A stretch of DNA of 64,000 nucleotides from Physcia stellaris (Eukaryota > Ascomycota > Lecanoromycetes > Caliciales > Physciaceae). This document shows, one piece after another, positions 20,866-33,253 of this stretch. Made by a program: the position numbers and the translations under genes. The notes under the pieces were generated by a model. It was not told the DNA's origin and ran no database searches. It worked only from the letters and a program-made list of their open reading frames with translations. The stretch covers positions 62,001 through 126,000 of the forward strand of contig JABSSW010000068.1 of the NCBI GenBank assembly GCA_018902385.1, in the 5' to 3' direction. How positions within the stretch are numbered: position 1 is the stretch's first letter; each line of letters begins with the position of its first letter.

Positions 20866-22424
20866 GGTGGCTTCACTTAGCAAGCCAAGACTTTGAGCCC
20901 ACGCTCATCGCTTCTTTGTACGCTCCTTCACAACTTATTTCAAAACCATTGGTGGCACTCGTACATTAGCCACGTCACGTTTTGACGACCTCTACGAGTA
21001 TCTTCTTCACGATACAGCACACGGAACTTTATTTGCAGGCTAGCTTGAGTGTATAGATGGGTATCTACACGGAAAACACGCGAATGAAAGAGAAATGGTA
21101 ACTCGCTTGAAGCGAATCTTTTATGATCGAGCTACTACCTACTTCTTCTCGTACCAGTGCATCCCACTACCCTTTGAACTCCCGTGTCCCAACTGCCACG
21201 AAGTGACCTTGCCACTCGAAAACCTGCTAGGTCATGAGATCCATCAAAGACAACAAGGTCTGCACTCTCTGAGCCCAGTCACTTAAAGGTTGCCGGTTAC
21301 AGTTTCGCACGGTTGCCTAGTACAGTTGGTGTTGAGAAATGGTAAGCGCCATTCAAGCTCGGGATTTTCCTCTCGCTTGTTCCTCTCTGTTGATTGTCGT
21401 CTTCTCTTCTTGAATTCTTATTCTAGAGATCTTTTGAGGATTCCTCATTCTCCACAATTGGTGTCCTTGTCAAATGCTAGAAGGGCCCGTGTTGTGAGAA
21501 AAAGTACGATTAAAAGGGTAGATCGGAGAAAAGCAGGGGATTTGATGGAGCTTGACGCCTGTACCTTCAGAATCTTTTCTGACTCGCAAGCTCATGTCCT
21601 GAGAACAACAAAAAGGACTGATTTGGCTGAAGGGGAAAGGAGGAAGATAGGTTTGAGCCGTGGCTCATCGCTAAAAGCGAATCCGAATAGCATGTTGGTG
21701 TCTACCGCAATTGGTCTGCCCCACTTTAAATATGTAATTGCAGTTGCAAGATCTGAATCTTTGACTCAGGCGGATCTCTAACCCTTTTCCACCTCTACAC
21801 CCACGTCCATCACACCCCCCGAACGCATTTCAACCTAGCCCTGAAATAATCATCGAAAGGTCGAGTTGATGATCGAAGCCCAATACAGTGTGGTAGTTAA
21901 GGAATTACCCTCCAGATCCGCTGGAGCGTCGAACAGCTCGACATCCACGTTGGTGAAATGGAGGCAACGGAAGCCATACAACGAGAGCTATCCTCCTCTC
22001 ATCCGGCATTGGCTCTTTTAACAAGAGCTTGGTCTTGGCTCCTTAAATTCTCGTGCTTCGTGTGTCTTCTCCTACTCGGTCTCCCTCCTCAAATAATTTT
22101 CAAGATCAGGGGTTCACTTATAATTTACGCGTCTACTTTTCCGCTTTCCTTATATTGTTCTAGTTGAGAGCAGAAAGGATATCATGGTGATCTCGAAGTA
22201 GCATCGAATCCCCTTGATCTCGCTCGGCCTAGCTGATGGGAATTTGTTTCTGTTCCTCAGTCCAAGGTAGTGATGGTGTTGAATTGTCCGTCGTGACCTC
22301 ATACAGGGGGTATGATTGGCTCGGCTATTGGTTTGGCGGATAGCGGCCGAGGTCCCGTCCGTTCCCAGAGCTTAATCAACTTAGCGCAGGAGGGTCTTGA
22401 CCAATATCAAGTGCCTAGGATGCT
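20866..22424. other. Intergenic, left flank of the AT-rich block
   Basis: Balanced base composition with no supported gene. The longest plus-strand frame here (21290-21781) has only a TTG start and no recognisable domain. Confidence 0.4.
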
Positions 22425-22459
22425 ATCCCCTCCGCATCCAATTAGTGAAATTTAGCGTG
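22425..22459 (+). repeat. Left terminal inverted repeat of the outer element
   Basis: 35 bp beginning ATCCCCTCCGCATCC, identical to the reverse complement of 31574-31608. It still contains CC and CT dinucleotides, so the tip escaped the mutation seen further in. Confidence 0.85.
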
Positions 22460-23553
22460 TTTTCACGCGATTCTTTCTCTCTCACTTCAATCATCATTAC
22501 TTCATCAAATTTACGTGTATATGTGTATAATTCAGTAAAAAAATTCGATAGTATATAAACATTCAATAACTGAAATATGATTACATTCGAAATTCATTTG
22601 AAATCATCGATATGCTTTCAAATGTCTCGAAACGTTTTCAGACTTTATTATTGATCAAAGCATTCGTATGACATTTTTTTCGAATCATGATAATTTTGAA
22701 GCATTCATATGACACGCATAAATTCATTTTACATGTCATACAATAATCAAACGTTTTACGACTCGAACGATGACATTTTTGAAAATGAATGTTTGACGTT
22801 TTCGAAATTTTGTGTGAAAATTGATCGAACAATCATTTCACACACAATAGATCGATTTGATACACTTTGACGATTGATGTATGATATTTGAATTTCGTAA
22901 AAACTTTGCAATCAATTTCTGAATAAATACACGTCGATCTCGATGATTGAGATTTTTTTGTAATTGTAATGATTTCAAACGATGTATGCGTTCGTATTGA
23001 TCGAATTCATTAATTCGTTTCGTTCATTTGATTTGTTCGAATCGTGATATCGTCAATTCATTTCGAAATTGATTTGCACGATTCACATGATTCATATGAA
23101 AATTGTATTGCATTGCAATAGTGAGTTTCGAAATCATCGCGAAATCTTCACAACATGAAATCATGTAAAATGTTTTTATCACTGATCAAAACGTATAGAA
23201 CGAAACGCTGATTTGTGTGTAAAACGAAATTTGATCGTGAAATTCGATTGCTGACTCGTCGATTGCAAAATGACTTTCAAAAATAATAAACGAAAATAGT
23301 CGATTTTTGAAAACATTCAAAGCGATTTCGATTTTTCAAAATCATGATGCATTGTTGTATGACATTTGTTGATTAAATTCAACGTTCAAATGACGTTCAA
23401 TGACATGATATCGATCGAAATTGAATGATGAATTGTGAGAATTTTTTTGAAATCAAAATGATTGAATTGTTGCGTTTTTTGCAAAATTCTGAATCATTTG
23501 AATGCGTATAGCAATTCACTGACGTAATTTCATCATAGTGAGTGCATTTCAGT

Positions 23554-23759
23554 TGTGAGATGCTATGCAGAGATATAGTACTACTACATAACTACACGAG
23601 AATATCGAAGTGAAAAGCAAATACATGAAATCTGCAAAAACATATGTAGAAGATTTGATTTCTTGAATGCGTCAAATCGAATCTCGATTCTAACATTCGA
23701 TGTGATAAAATAAAAATGTTAATTTTGTCAAATGTTGAATTCGATGTACGTTCGTCACA
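23554..23759 (-). repeat. LTR (left copy, 3' LTR of the element)
   Basis: 206 bp, about 94% identical to 30932-31137 (13 differences, all transitions), TG...CA ends. Confidence 0.93.
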
Positions 23760-25099
23760 TTATTTTTCGTTTTTTCTCAGTTTCGTTTCGAAGCGATCAA
23801 TTGAATTCGTTTTTTTTTAATGATGAGCGTTTTGCGCGATCTAGATGCGCTGTTGAATGAAATTGAATTGAATGATTGATGAAATGAAAAAATAAATTCG
23901 AAATGTTGTGAAATCGATTTCGTTCGCGAAATCGATTCGTCAAACATCGTGAAAACATCAAATCGATTTACGATAAAATGAACAGTCTGATCATGTTAAT
24001 AAAATCATCGTAACAATGTTTAACGTTTTGATATTTTCGCGTATGCGAAAGTTCGTGTGTACATTGCATGCGATAGAGCGTGAGTGTAATGAATATTCTG
24101 AAAAATAATCAATTCATACGTTTCGTAAAAAGTAGTTTCGACGAACATTAATAAATAAAAAATTGTGAATTTGACTTAGCGCGTCAGCAATTTTGAGAAT
24201 TTTTGCAACATCAAATTGATATCACGAGACGAACAATTTGAACAAATCGATAGAATTTTTATCATCATGATTAACGCGTTGATGTTATCGCATATACGAC
24301 GTTTGATTCGTACATTGCATTCAGCGAAATATGCATGTATTAGATTTTTTGAAAAGCAAATATTTTGAACGAATTTTACAGATAGTTTCGCGTGTCATTA
24401 GTAAACAATTGAGAATCTTGTTGACGAACTCGTAAATGTTCAACTTTTTTGACAATCTGTTGTTCACTCATATCATTGCATGACATTTTACATTATTACT
24501 CATTGTTCAATAAGATTTGACGACAGTCTCTGAAAATGTTTTTGACACGATTCAACTTTTCATGCGACGTAAATTTTGACAGTAAATAACGCGAAATAGC
24601 ATGAAAACGAAAAATCGAAACAAAAACTTTTTGAATCAATTTGACAATGAATCGTAACGAATTCATGTTGATGTTTTTTGATCGATCATAAACGATGTTT
24701 ACAATTTAATCATTTCGTAAAACAAGTTTCGCTGTTTTTGAATTAATTTCGTGAAAAACATTCACGATGTTCTGAACATTTTGAAATTCGTCATCGTCGA
24801 CATAATATCAAATTCGATCATGAAAATTTCAGCTCGATCATTTGCAGCGATACTGAAAACGATGATAATGATATCGAGATTGCAATATATCATCGAACTT
24901 TCATTCAAACATTTCGTTTGCGATAATTGATTTTGAAAAATCGTTATGTTGTCTCTTCAACGAGTTTCTAGAATCTTTTCTTAATAGTCAGAAATGAAAG
25001 ATTGAATGAATGTGCATATCGTTGAACAATTTCAATTCATAAACGAAATCTTTTTTTTTGATCATTTTGTATGAACTCAATTTTTTGTCGTTCAGTTTG

Positions 25100-28000
25100 T
25101 CTGACGAACGAGTCGTTTTAATATGACGACGATTCAATCAAACGTAATTTTTTATTTCAAAGTTTATCGAGAAACGCGATTTGTTGATTCGAGCAATCAT
25201 TTTTTGTCTTGCATCGATAACATTGATTTTGACGTATTCGATGATACGATTCATTTTTTCGACAATGAATTCGCTCTGCTTAGTCAGCAAACGTTGTTTA
25301 GTGATCTCGTAATCATTTAAATTTGATTCAAAGATCATTCGAGAATGATAATTTTTATTAATGAAAAATGAAGTGAATTCAGTGATTGTTGAAACATCGT
25401 TGTTGTCAGCGAATTTCATGATGTTTATTCAATCAATTCAATCGTTTTGACGATAATTGCAATACAAACGCAGTCGAGTCTCGATATTTTGATTCGTTCG
25501 CTCGATTTGATCATTAATTTTCGATTGAAAAACGATGAATAATTTACATTTGATTTTTAGTCGTTTACAGAAAGCTTTTCAAACGCGATTTACGAATTGA
25601 TCATCTCGATTTGAAATGATGAAAAAGAATAACTCATGAGTACGAAATACGTAATGTATTAATATTTTGACACAGATTTGCATTGTTAAATCATCGTCAT
25701 CGATCACGCAAGAAACGTAATGACGTTTTTTGATTAAACGATCGATAATAATACAAATGACATTGTTGTTTCTGAAATCAGACAATTCAATTATGAAATT
25801 CATCGATATATCAATTCATCGTTGATTAGAAATCGACAATGAAATCAACAATTCGTGACGATCATCGTGTGAAAACTTCGATCGCTGACATTTGTGACAA
25901 TTACGAATATAACGCTTGATGAATAATTTCATACTAAATCAATAGTAATAGCGTTTAATGAGTTTCTCAATACGATTCATGTTCGAATGTGCACAAAAAA
26001 ATTGATCGTGAACGTCACGAATTATTTTCATCATAAAATCTAATTGATCGAATATTCATAGATTTTCGTTCTTAAAGAAAATTTCGTTTCGATCGAAACA
26101 ATTTTGCAAACTTACGTTTTCGTTGATGATATGTTCATCGATCAAAGTTTAACGATAATTAATACAATTTTCGTTTTCTCGATTGATTTGCATGACGCGT
26201 TCGTACAAATCGTTTTGAACGTCAATCGAACATAATTGCAATCGAGAAAATGACAATAAAACTTGTTTTTTATAAAATTCACGTTCGTCGTTTTCGACGA
26301 AACGAAATTCAAACATTTTAGTCAAAACATTCGCTTTGACGTTTTTGATTTCGAACTGATATTGAATTTTGATGTTGTAATTCGTCAAAGTCTCGACTCA
26401 ACGTATTTGACGAAAAGTGAATTTCTTGTTTGTCATAAAAATTTTTAAGTTCTTGTGATCGATGTAAATTTCAATTGATTCATCGATATTTTCGAATTCG
26501 AATCTTCAATGTTTCAGACATCGAATAATGATCAAAAGTTTTTTGTCATATATTTCGTAATTGCACTCGATAGAAATCATTTTTTTGCTGAAAAAAGTTA
26601 TCGAATGAAAAACTTCGTCGTCGTCGTATTGAAATAGAACTTCATCTAAACATCAATTTGAGAAATCGATTTTCAAAATAGTTTTACGATTGCGATCGTA
26701 ATGTCGAAAAATTGAAATTTCGATTATTTGTTTTTTCAAAATTTCGAATGTTTCGTTAGCGAAATCGATTCATTCGAAATCAATTTTCTTTTTGATCATT
26801 CGAATTAAGAATTTGACGAGTTTCGAAAACGCTTTGATAAAACGTCGATAAAAATTGCAAAAATTCACAAACGTTTGCATTTTTTTGATGCATGTTGAAC
26901 GAATTCAATTGACGATGTTTTGCATTTTTTTGAAATTCATGCGTAAATTTTCTATCGATAATATGATTTTTAGAAATGAGATTTTTGTTTGAAAAAATTC
27001 GCATTTTTTGATATCGATTTGAAAATCAATCTCTTTCAATTTTTGAAAAACTTGAGTGAAATGTCGCTCATGTTGCTTTCGAATTTTATTGTAAATGAGA
27101 ATATCATTCAAATATATTTGACAAAAATGATTAATGTATTCAAACAACAAATCATTCATGTAATGCTGTCAATTGATTGAATCATTGATAAAATCGAAAA
27201 ACAGCACATGATATTTGTAAATGTCTAACGAACATATAAAGATAATAAAATTTTCGCTTTGTGAATTCATTCGAAATTTATTGAAAATCGATATAATATT
27301 CAATTTGAACAAAAATTTGCAATCGATAACTTTAACAAAAATTTTTTCAATTAACGAGATAAAATAATTATTACGTTTGATTATGACGTTCAATTTTCGA
27401 TAATCGACACACAAACGAAATTGCTCGTTCGATTTGACGACGAATAAAATGAATGAAACATAGAGCGTTTTGTTTGAATTGATAAATTCTTTTTGAAAAT
27501 TATCGTGTAAATATTTTTGAAGAGTTTCGAATTTCTTAAACGATAAAAAATAGATTCGATTTCGAAACAATCGATTCGAATTCTTCGTCAACTCGATTTT
27601 GTGATCGTAAAATTTATGAAAAAATAGTTTGTCGATCTCGTTCGAATTGAATACACTCTCGAATCGTTTAAAAAATTCAGAAATTTTACGCTTTAATTTT
27701 TCGACGACTGTCTTCATGATTTTAAAAATTTTCTTGAAGTTCAAATCAGAGTCAATTTTTATTTTAACTAATTTTTCTTTGACGTTGTCAATAATCTCGT
27801 TCAGTTTTTTCATGATCAACGAGAATGTTTTGATTTCTTTTTTCTTTTCTTTAAATTCGATTAGCGATTGAAAAGTCGTCGCGTCAATAAAGACGACATT
27901 CAACGATATATCAGAATCGAGATTTTGTTCGTCATTTTTCATTTCGAAAATTGTAATTTTGAATCGTCGACTAAATCGACGCGTAAATTTCTTGATTATG

Positions 28001-28750
28001 TCGAGTTTTTTTATTGATACGTTGATCAAAGTCGATCTTTGAATTTCGCGTATGATTTTCAATTTTCGTTTCTTTTTGAAAAGTTTACTTGAGAGATAAT
28101 TTTTGTCTATTTTCTCAATGACATATTTGAAATTTGAAATCAAGAATTTTTTTATTGATTGTTCGTTCTTCTTCGAGTTTTTCACAGTAAAACGAAAAAA
28201 AATTACTCGAGAAAATGCCGAGACGAATCGTTTTTGAAATATTTGATATTTCTGAACGTTTGTCGACGAAAACGACGTTAGAAATCGTTTCGAAAATGAT
28301 AAATAGAACGTTTTATTCGATTGTTGAATCGAATTAAACAATTTTTGAAATATAAACGAACGTGAAAGCAAAAAAAAAATTTCAACGTGATCACAATGAT
28401 TTGAAGTGAAATAACATTCGTCATTGATCATATTGAAAATCATTTCATGTTTGTTCATTCAAAATTTTTTTAAAATCAGCGAGTGCTGTTTTATTCTGAT
28501 GATAAACAATGAAGCGAAAAATTCTGAATGATTCTGTATCGTCATTTTGAACAATATTTGATGAATAATAGATTTGATTTTCGTTTTTTCGAAATTAAAA
28601 ACTCTTTTAGATCGAGACAAAAAGATTGAAATTAATTCTAATTTATGACATACTTTTTGCGCAATTTCTTCATTAATGAAAGCGTATTCAAAAACATCGA
28701 TATCAATTAAATCATGAATCATGATTTTTTTATCATTCGAAAACAGATTT
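25100..28750 (-). pseudogene. Fossil pol region (protease-RT-RNase H-integrase)
   Basis: Degraded Gypsy polymerase region. The reverse transcriptase part lies around 26.9-27.7 kb, RNase H-like remains around 26.1-26.5 kb, and the integrase core and C-terminal part around 25.1-25.8 kb. Broken in many places. Confidence 0.75.
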
Positions 28751-28989
28751 ATCTTCTTAACTAAAAATTTACAATGAAATTCGTTAAAGATGCTATGTTG
28801 AGAATTTCGTGAACAAATTCTGATAATCTTTTTCGCGTTTTCGAAAAAGACTGTTAGTTTTTCGATTCAACGTCGAATGTGATTGAAACATCGAAATTTA
28901 TACTATCGTCGTCGATGCTTGAAAAATTATCGTTGATCAAAAAAATGATTTGCAGATTAAACATTTTTTGCTTGATCAAATTGTCGATT

Positions 28990-30500
28990 CAATTATCAAA
29001 AAGTTTGTCAAAAATGCATTTCTTTCATCAATGATTTTTTTCATCACATTTTCGACATTTTTTTTTCAATTTAGACAGATTAGAACGAGCAATGACAATT
29101 TTATACGTCTTTTTTTTTAAAAAAGTCGTATATTTAGTTTTCAAATCTTTTATGTACTGTTCATTGCGACGAGCTCGAGAATTTAATTGACTGATCGATG
29201 ATCTGTCTTTAGTGAAAAAGATGTTGATTTTAGCATCGTTGTTCTTGATGCGACGATATTTGTTATTCATGATCTGAAATTTGCGAAAGTAATCGTCAAA
29301 AGTTTCATAATCGTTCAAAGCAACGTCGACGTGTTGAAGTTTCGTTGTGATTTTTTCTTCGAAATCGTGAATTTTGTTTTTCTCATTCTTTTTGAGCAGT
29401 TGATTGATCAGAAAATGAATTCGAAATAAAATTCGCTGAAAAATTCAGTGAATTTCATTTTTAAATCATCGTATTGACGACGAACGTTTCGAAAATGATC
29501 AACATCGATATAAATGTCGTTCAAGAATTTGAAAATTTGATCAAATGATTCGAAAAAATTGCGTTTAATTTCACGTCGAGTATCGATATGTTTCGCAAAT
29601 TTTTTTTTTGTTCAGTCAATCATTGCAGAAATTTCTTTGAATTCATCGACGTATCAATCGAAATTGATTTTCAACTTATCAATGCATTTATTTTTTCAAA
29701 TATCGTAACGAATATATTCAGATGTATTGAGATTTTTATGTTCAAAAAAAATAGAAGAATCAGAATGTTTGAACGAGCGCGTTTTAGAATCAAATCGAGT
29801 TTTTTCAACAAAAAAATCAGATTGTTTGAACGAGCGCTTTTTAAATTCAAAACGAGAATTTTTTTCGAAGTTGAAAAATTTCTCGAGTTTTGATAATTTA
29901 ATAGTTTTTTTTCGTTGTTTATTTTTATTTTCACGAACTCGCTGAACTTTGAAGAATTCATTACATTGAGTTTGAGCAACAGAGATTTCGATTTTGACGA
30001 CACGCAAAATTTCGTTAATTTCATATTTTTTTTTATTATGATTCGAGATTTTGATTTTCATGTTTTTTATTTGAAAATTTCAGACTCGAATGACGATCAT
30101 TTTTCGATCTCGATCTCGTCGAAGAATTTCGAAAATAGTTCATAGCTCGTCGAAATGACTGACGATCATTGATTGAAATTGTTGTTTCGAGAAGATGTTT
30201 ATCGAATTAACGATTTTGAGCGATTTATTTTCATCAAACTCATCGTCATTCTGATTAAAATTTAAGACAAAAAAAATGTCGATGATATGTTGCTCGAAAT
30301 TTGTGATTATTCGATCAAAAACATACACGTTCAATTGTGTGATTTCGTTAAGCAATAATCGATCTTTCAGATTGATTTCGGAAAAAAAACTTGAAGAGAT
30401 CATGATTGTGAATTGAAATCGAATAATTGTTGAAACAAAAAAAAAAAATGAACAAAACAATGATTTAAATAAATCTTGATGATTGAACTTCACTCAGAGT
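28990..30500 (-). pseudogene. Fossil gag-like region
   Basis: Degraded Lys/Arg-rich region with zinc-knuckle-like remains (near 29.0-29.1 kb) at the end next to pol, as expected for gag. Broken in many places. Confidence 0.55.
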
Positions 30501-30931
30501 GACAAATTCGATGTGATGTTGAGTGAAGTTTTTAGATGTTTGTTTATGATGAAGCAAATGAATGTTGAATAAAAATGTTTGTTTGTTGATGTGTTTTTCT
30601 GATAATTTGATTTGATGATTTTCTGATTTTCAAGCACGAATGTTTCGTCAAAAATGATAAAAAGAAGAGTTTGTTGTATTGTGAATCGAGATTATCGCGT
30701 GAATTCGTCTGTTCTGAACGCTCTTTAAGACAAAACAAACGAATCTATTATGTTTCGTTTTTTTCAATTCACAACGAGTTTATTATGCTTCGTTGTTTTC
30801 GTTGAATGATCAAAATCAAATTGAACTTATTATGCTTTTATTCGTTCACTGAATTTAATTGTAAAAAGTTTTGTTTATTTGAATGCTCGCGTATCATGAA
30901 CGAGCATGAAAAAGAAATGATTTCGATATAA

Positions 30932-31137
30932 TGTGAAATGCTATGCAGAAATATAGTACTATTACATAATTACACGAGAATATCGAAGTGAAAAGCAAAT
31001 ACATGAAATTTGCAAAAACATATGTAAAAAATTTGATTTCTTGAATGCGTCAAGTCGAATCTCGATTCTAACACTCGATGTGATAAAATAAGAGTGTTAA
31101 TTTTGTCAGATGTTGAATTCGATGTACGCTCGTCACA
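30932..31137 (-). repeat. LTR (right copy, 5' LTR of the element)
   Basis: 206 bp, same length and ends as the left copy; followed by TCAGT target duplication. Confidence 0.93.
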
Positions 31138-31573
31138 TCAGTTGATTTTTTCAATACGAATTTTTTGATTGATGTGTTGAAACAATAAGTCGAAAATCGA
31201 TTGCAAAAAAAAACAAAAACAATTGAACGAATTTTCAAAACGTCATACATGCGTGACGCAATTGAAATGATCGATAAATAAATGTAATAAAAAATGTATA
31301 ATCAAATTCAGACGTTTGAATGACTTCTTTTTGTTTTAATACAATGAAACGTCGTTTTTTCGATTTCGAAATGAACGCGTTTGCATCGACACGTGTTTTC
31401 TTCTTTTTTTGAATGATGATTAGCTCAGATGTTGATTCAACAAATGACATGTTGTTTATATGATGTAATAAACTCGATTCAGACGATTCAAACGACGTCG
31501 CAATGACCAGAATAAACGTAGTATTGATGGAGTAATGGTGGTTGCAAGTGGGGGGGGGAGATCACGAAATAAT

Positions 31574-31608
31574 CACGCTAAATTTCACTAATTGGATGCG
31601 GAGGGGAT
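31574..31608 (-). repeat. Right terminal inverted repeat of the outer element
   Basis: Mirror of the left repeat. The inner continuation (31500-31573) keeps a run of ten G and several GG/CC pairs, while the matching left arm has C-to-T changes. Confidence 0.85.
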
Positions 31609-31769
31609 TTCTCTGTTCACGGGTGTTTCTTAGAAAGTCTACCCGAACTTCATCTTTTTGTTCGTGTTCATGATGTCAAATATGGTAGACTCGTACTAGT
31701 CGTGGATTCCCTTTACTCGAAGTGGCTTGAGCCCCATATGCACCAAATCTTGACTCGGACTATGCGTTT

Positions 31770-33253
31770 ATGGCAACCTCCAATAAGAGAATAATAATTT
31801 GCTGCGACGGCACATATGACGATTCGGGCGACACCGTCAATCGTAAGCAGCCGGGAAGCCATACATCTCGCATTCTCCGCTGGCTACTGCCACCATTTCT
31901 TTTCCATCTTCTCTGGGGTCTCCGCGTTTTCAAACTTATCAAGACCGTTGGAAGAAAGATTTTCGGCACCCCAAAACCCCACGAGCCATTCCACTCGAAT
32001 ATATCTCATCTTGCCAGCGCCATCAAGCCATGCACAGGAGACCGGATCCACCAAATGGTGGTTTACGTCGGAGGCATAGGAACGCTGGGTACACCGCAGA
32101 GCAGGTTCGAAGAAGCAGTCACGGGTAACACCATGGAGTATAAAGTTCGTTATGTTTATAGAGTCCTTGTTGATAACTATGTGGATGGCGATGGAATCTT
32201 TTTGTTTGGATATTCGAGGGGCGCATTCACAGCGAGAGCGGTTGTTGGCCTCATTGAATGGGCGGGATTACTGAAAAGAGCGCCATGCCATGCTTTGATG
32301 TAGTATGGCATGCGTATAAGGAGCGTTTGAAGAACTCCAATGATCATCTAGTATCTCTGTCAAAACAAGAAAGAGCGGCGAAGATGGTACACCGCGTGAG
32401 AGGAGTCGGCGCAGACGATGATTGTGTTTACACTAATCCCAAGATCATCTGCGTTGGTGTCTTCGATACCGTCGGCTCTCTCAAGGCTCCGCCACTATGG
32501 CTGACTTCAACCGATGATATTGAGGTAGCCAGAAAAGCCAGGGCGAGATATGACAGTCTCGACGTCAATCTTGATGAGGTTGGAAATGTATTTCAAGCGC
32601 TGGCACTGGATGAGCACCGCTTTGATTTCTACCCTTCTGTCTTGGCCCGATCTCTTTCTTTAATGACGCAGAACTTCAAGCAGACTTGGTTTGCCGGTGT
32701 TCATGCCGACATGGGTGGGAGAAACTCGTCTCCGCTTGGCTTTTACCCGCTGATATGGATGGTGAGCAAGTTACAGGAGAAAGGACTATTGGAGTTCGAC
32801 GATGAGTACATCCGGCTCAACGTCACGGAGCCCGTTCCCCGTACCATTTCCAAGCCTCGTCTACAACAGATCAGATACAGCCATCCAGTTGATCGGCATC
32901 CGGCTCTGCGAGCGCTCCTGCCAAAGAAGACTTTGCCCTGGTTACGATACACCCCTAGGAATCCCAACATGCCGGCTGCCTTAGCCATCGGGGACCCGGA
33001 CGCATCGATGTCTAGCTCAACCTCGGACAGGCAACCTCTCAAAAGGCTAGCGACCAATGAACAGACATTCCATTGGACTGTTATAGATCGCTTGAAAGGC
33101 GACACGGACAACTACTGGGATTCTTGTTTTGCACTTAGAAAGTCAAACCCGTTGGAAGGAGAGAGTGAGATTTCGGTCGCGGATATCGAGGCGAGGCTAG
33201 ATCCTCCTACGGGCATTGACGAAAACCTTTTCAAGCATTGGCAGAAGAAGTAA
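31770..33253 (+). CDS. DUF2235 alpha/beta-hydrolase-like protein
   Basis: Start ATG 31770 follows the right end of the transposon by only 161 bp. The N-terminus KRIIICCDGTYDDSG is the DUF2235 (PF09994) opening motif, followed by VYVGGIGT and the nucleophile elbow LFGYSRGAFTARAVVGLIEW (GxSxG, Ser as nucleophile). The C-terminal half has GVFDTVGSLKAP (Asp) and FAGVHADMGG (His), completing a likely Ser-Asp-His triad. The family is widespread in fungi as soluble or membrane-associated hydrolases of unknown substrate. The frame is discontinuous once in the middle with the conserved domain present on both sides, so the gene is either recently damaged or affected by a sequence error. No membrane anchor is obvious. 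Confidence 0.8.

Larger units (their letters stand above)
23554..31137 (-). mobile_element. Fossil Ty3/Gypsy LTR retrotransposon
   Basis: 7584-bp element: two 206-bp LTRs (TGTGA ... TCACA ends) and a perfect 5-bp target duplication TCAGT (23549-23553, 31138-31142). It reads on the minus strand: gag-like part at the right, then protease, reverse transcriptase, RNase H and integrase toward the left (Ty3/Gypsy order). A purine-rich tract on the minus strand abuts the left LTR, fitting a polypurine tract and the orientation. The element is broken throughout (many tens of breaks) by AT-directed mutation. It inserted into the outer element before or during the mutation. LTR divergence cannot date it, because all 13 differences are mutation-type transitions. 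Confidence 0.92.
22470..31500. other. AT-rich hypermutated block with CpY-type signature
   Basis: Abrupt change to very low GC. CpA/TpG and CpG stay common, CpT/ApG is rare and CpC/GpG almost absent. Hand count for 24541-24600 plus 25981-26040: CA+TG 18, CG 9, CT+AG 4, CC+GG 0; TA/AT 6/13. The LTR pair and the inverted ends show the changes directly as C-to-T before a pyrimidine. This resembles RIP in outcome but not in sequence context. Confidence 0.8.
22425..31608. mobile_element. Old element with terminal inverted repeats, enclosing an LTR retrotransposon
   Basis: The AT-rich block is bounded by a perfect 35-bp inverted repeat (22425-22459 and 31574-31608). The similarity continues inward for about 60 bp more with C/T differences. 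Without the inserted retrotransposon the element would be about 1.6 kb, a typical size for a Tc1/mariner-type DNA transposon. No target duplication is convincing (left flank has TA, right flank TT) and no transposase is recognisable in the mutated remains, so the superfamily is unresolved. It is heavily decayed. Confidence 0.6.

Noticed and set aside
21290-21781. 163-codon plus-strand frame
   Set aside because: Begins at TTG, no recognisable motif, unusual composition; not accepted as a gene.
23554-31137. Estimating the insertion age of the LTR element from LTR divergence
   Set aside because: All differences are of the hypermutation type, so they do not accumulate in a clock-like way.
22470-31500. 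Classical CpA-type RIP as the explanation of the AT-rich block
   Set aside because: CpA/TpG remains common, TpA is not raised (TpA/ApT about 0.5 in a sample), and all LTR differences are at CpT/ApG.
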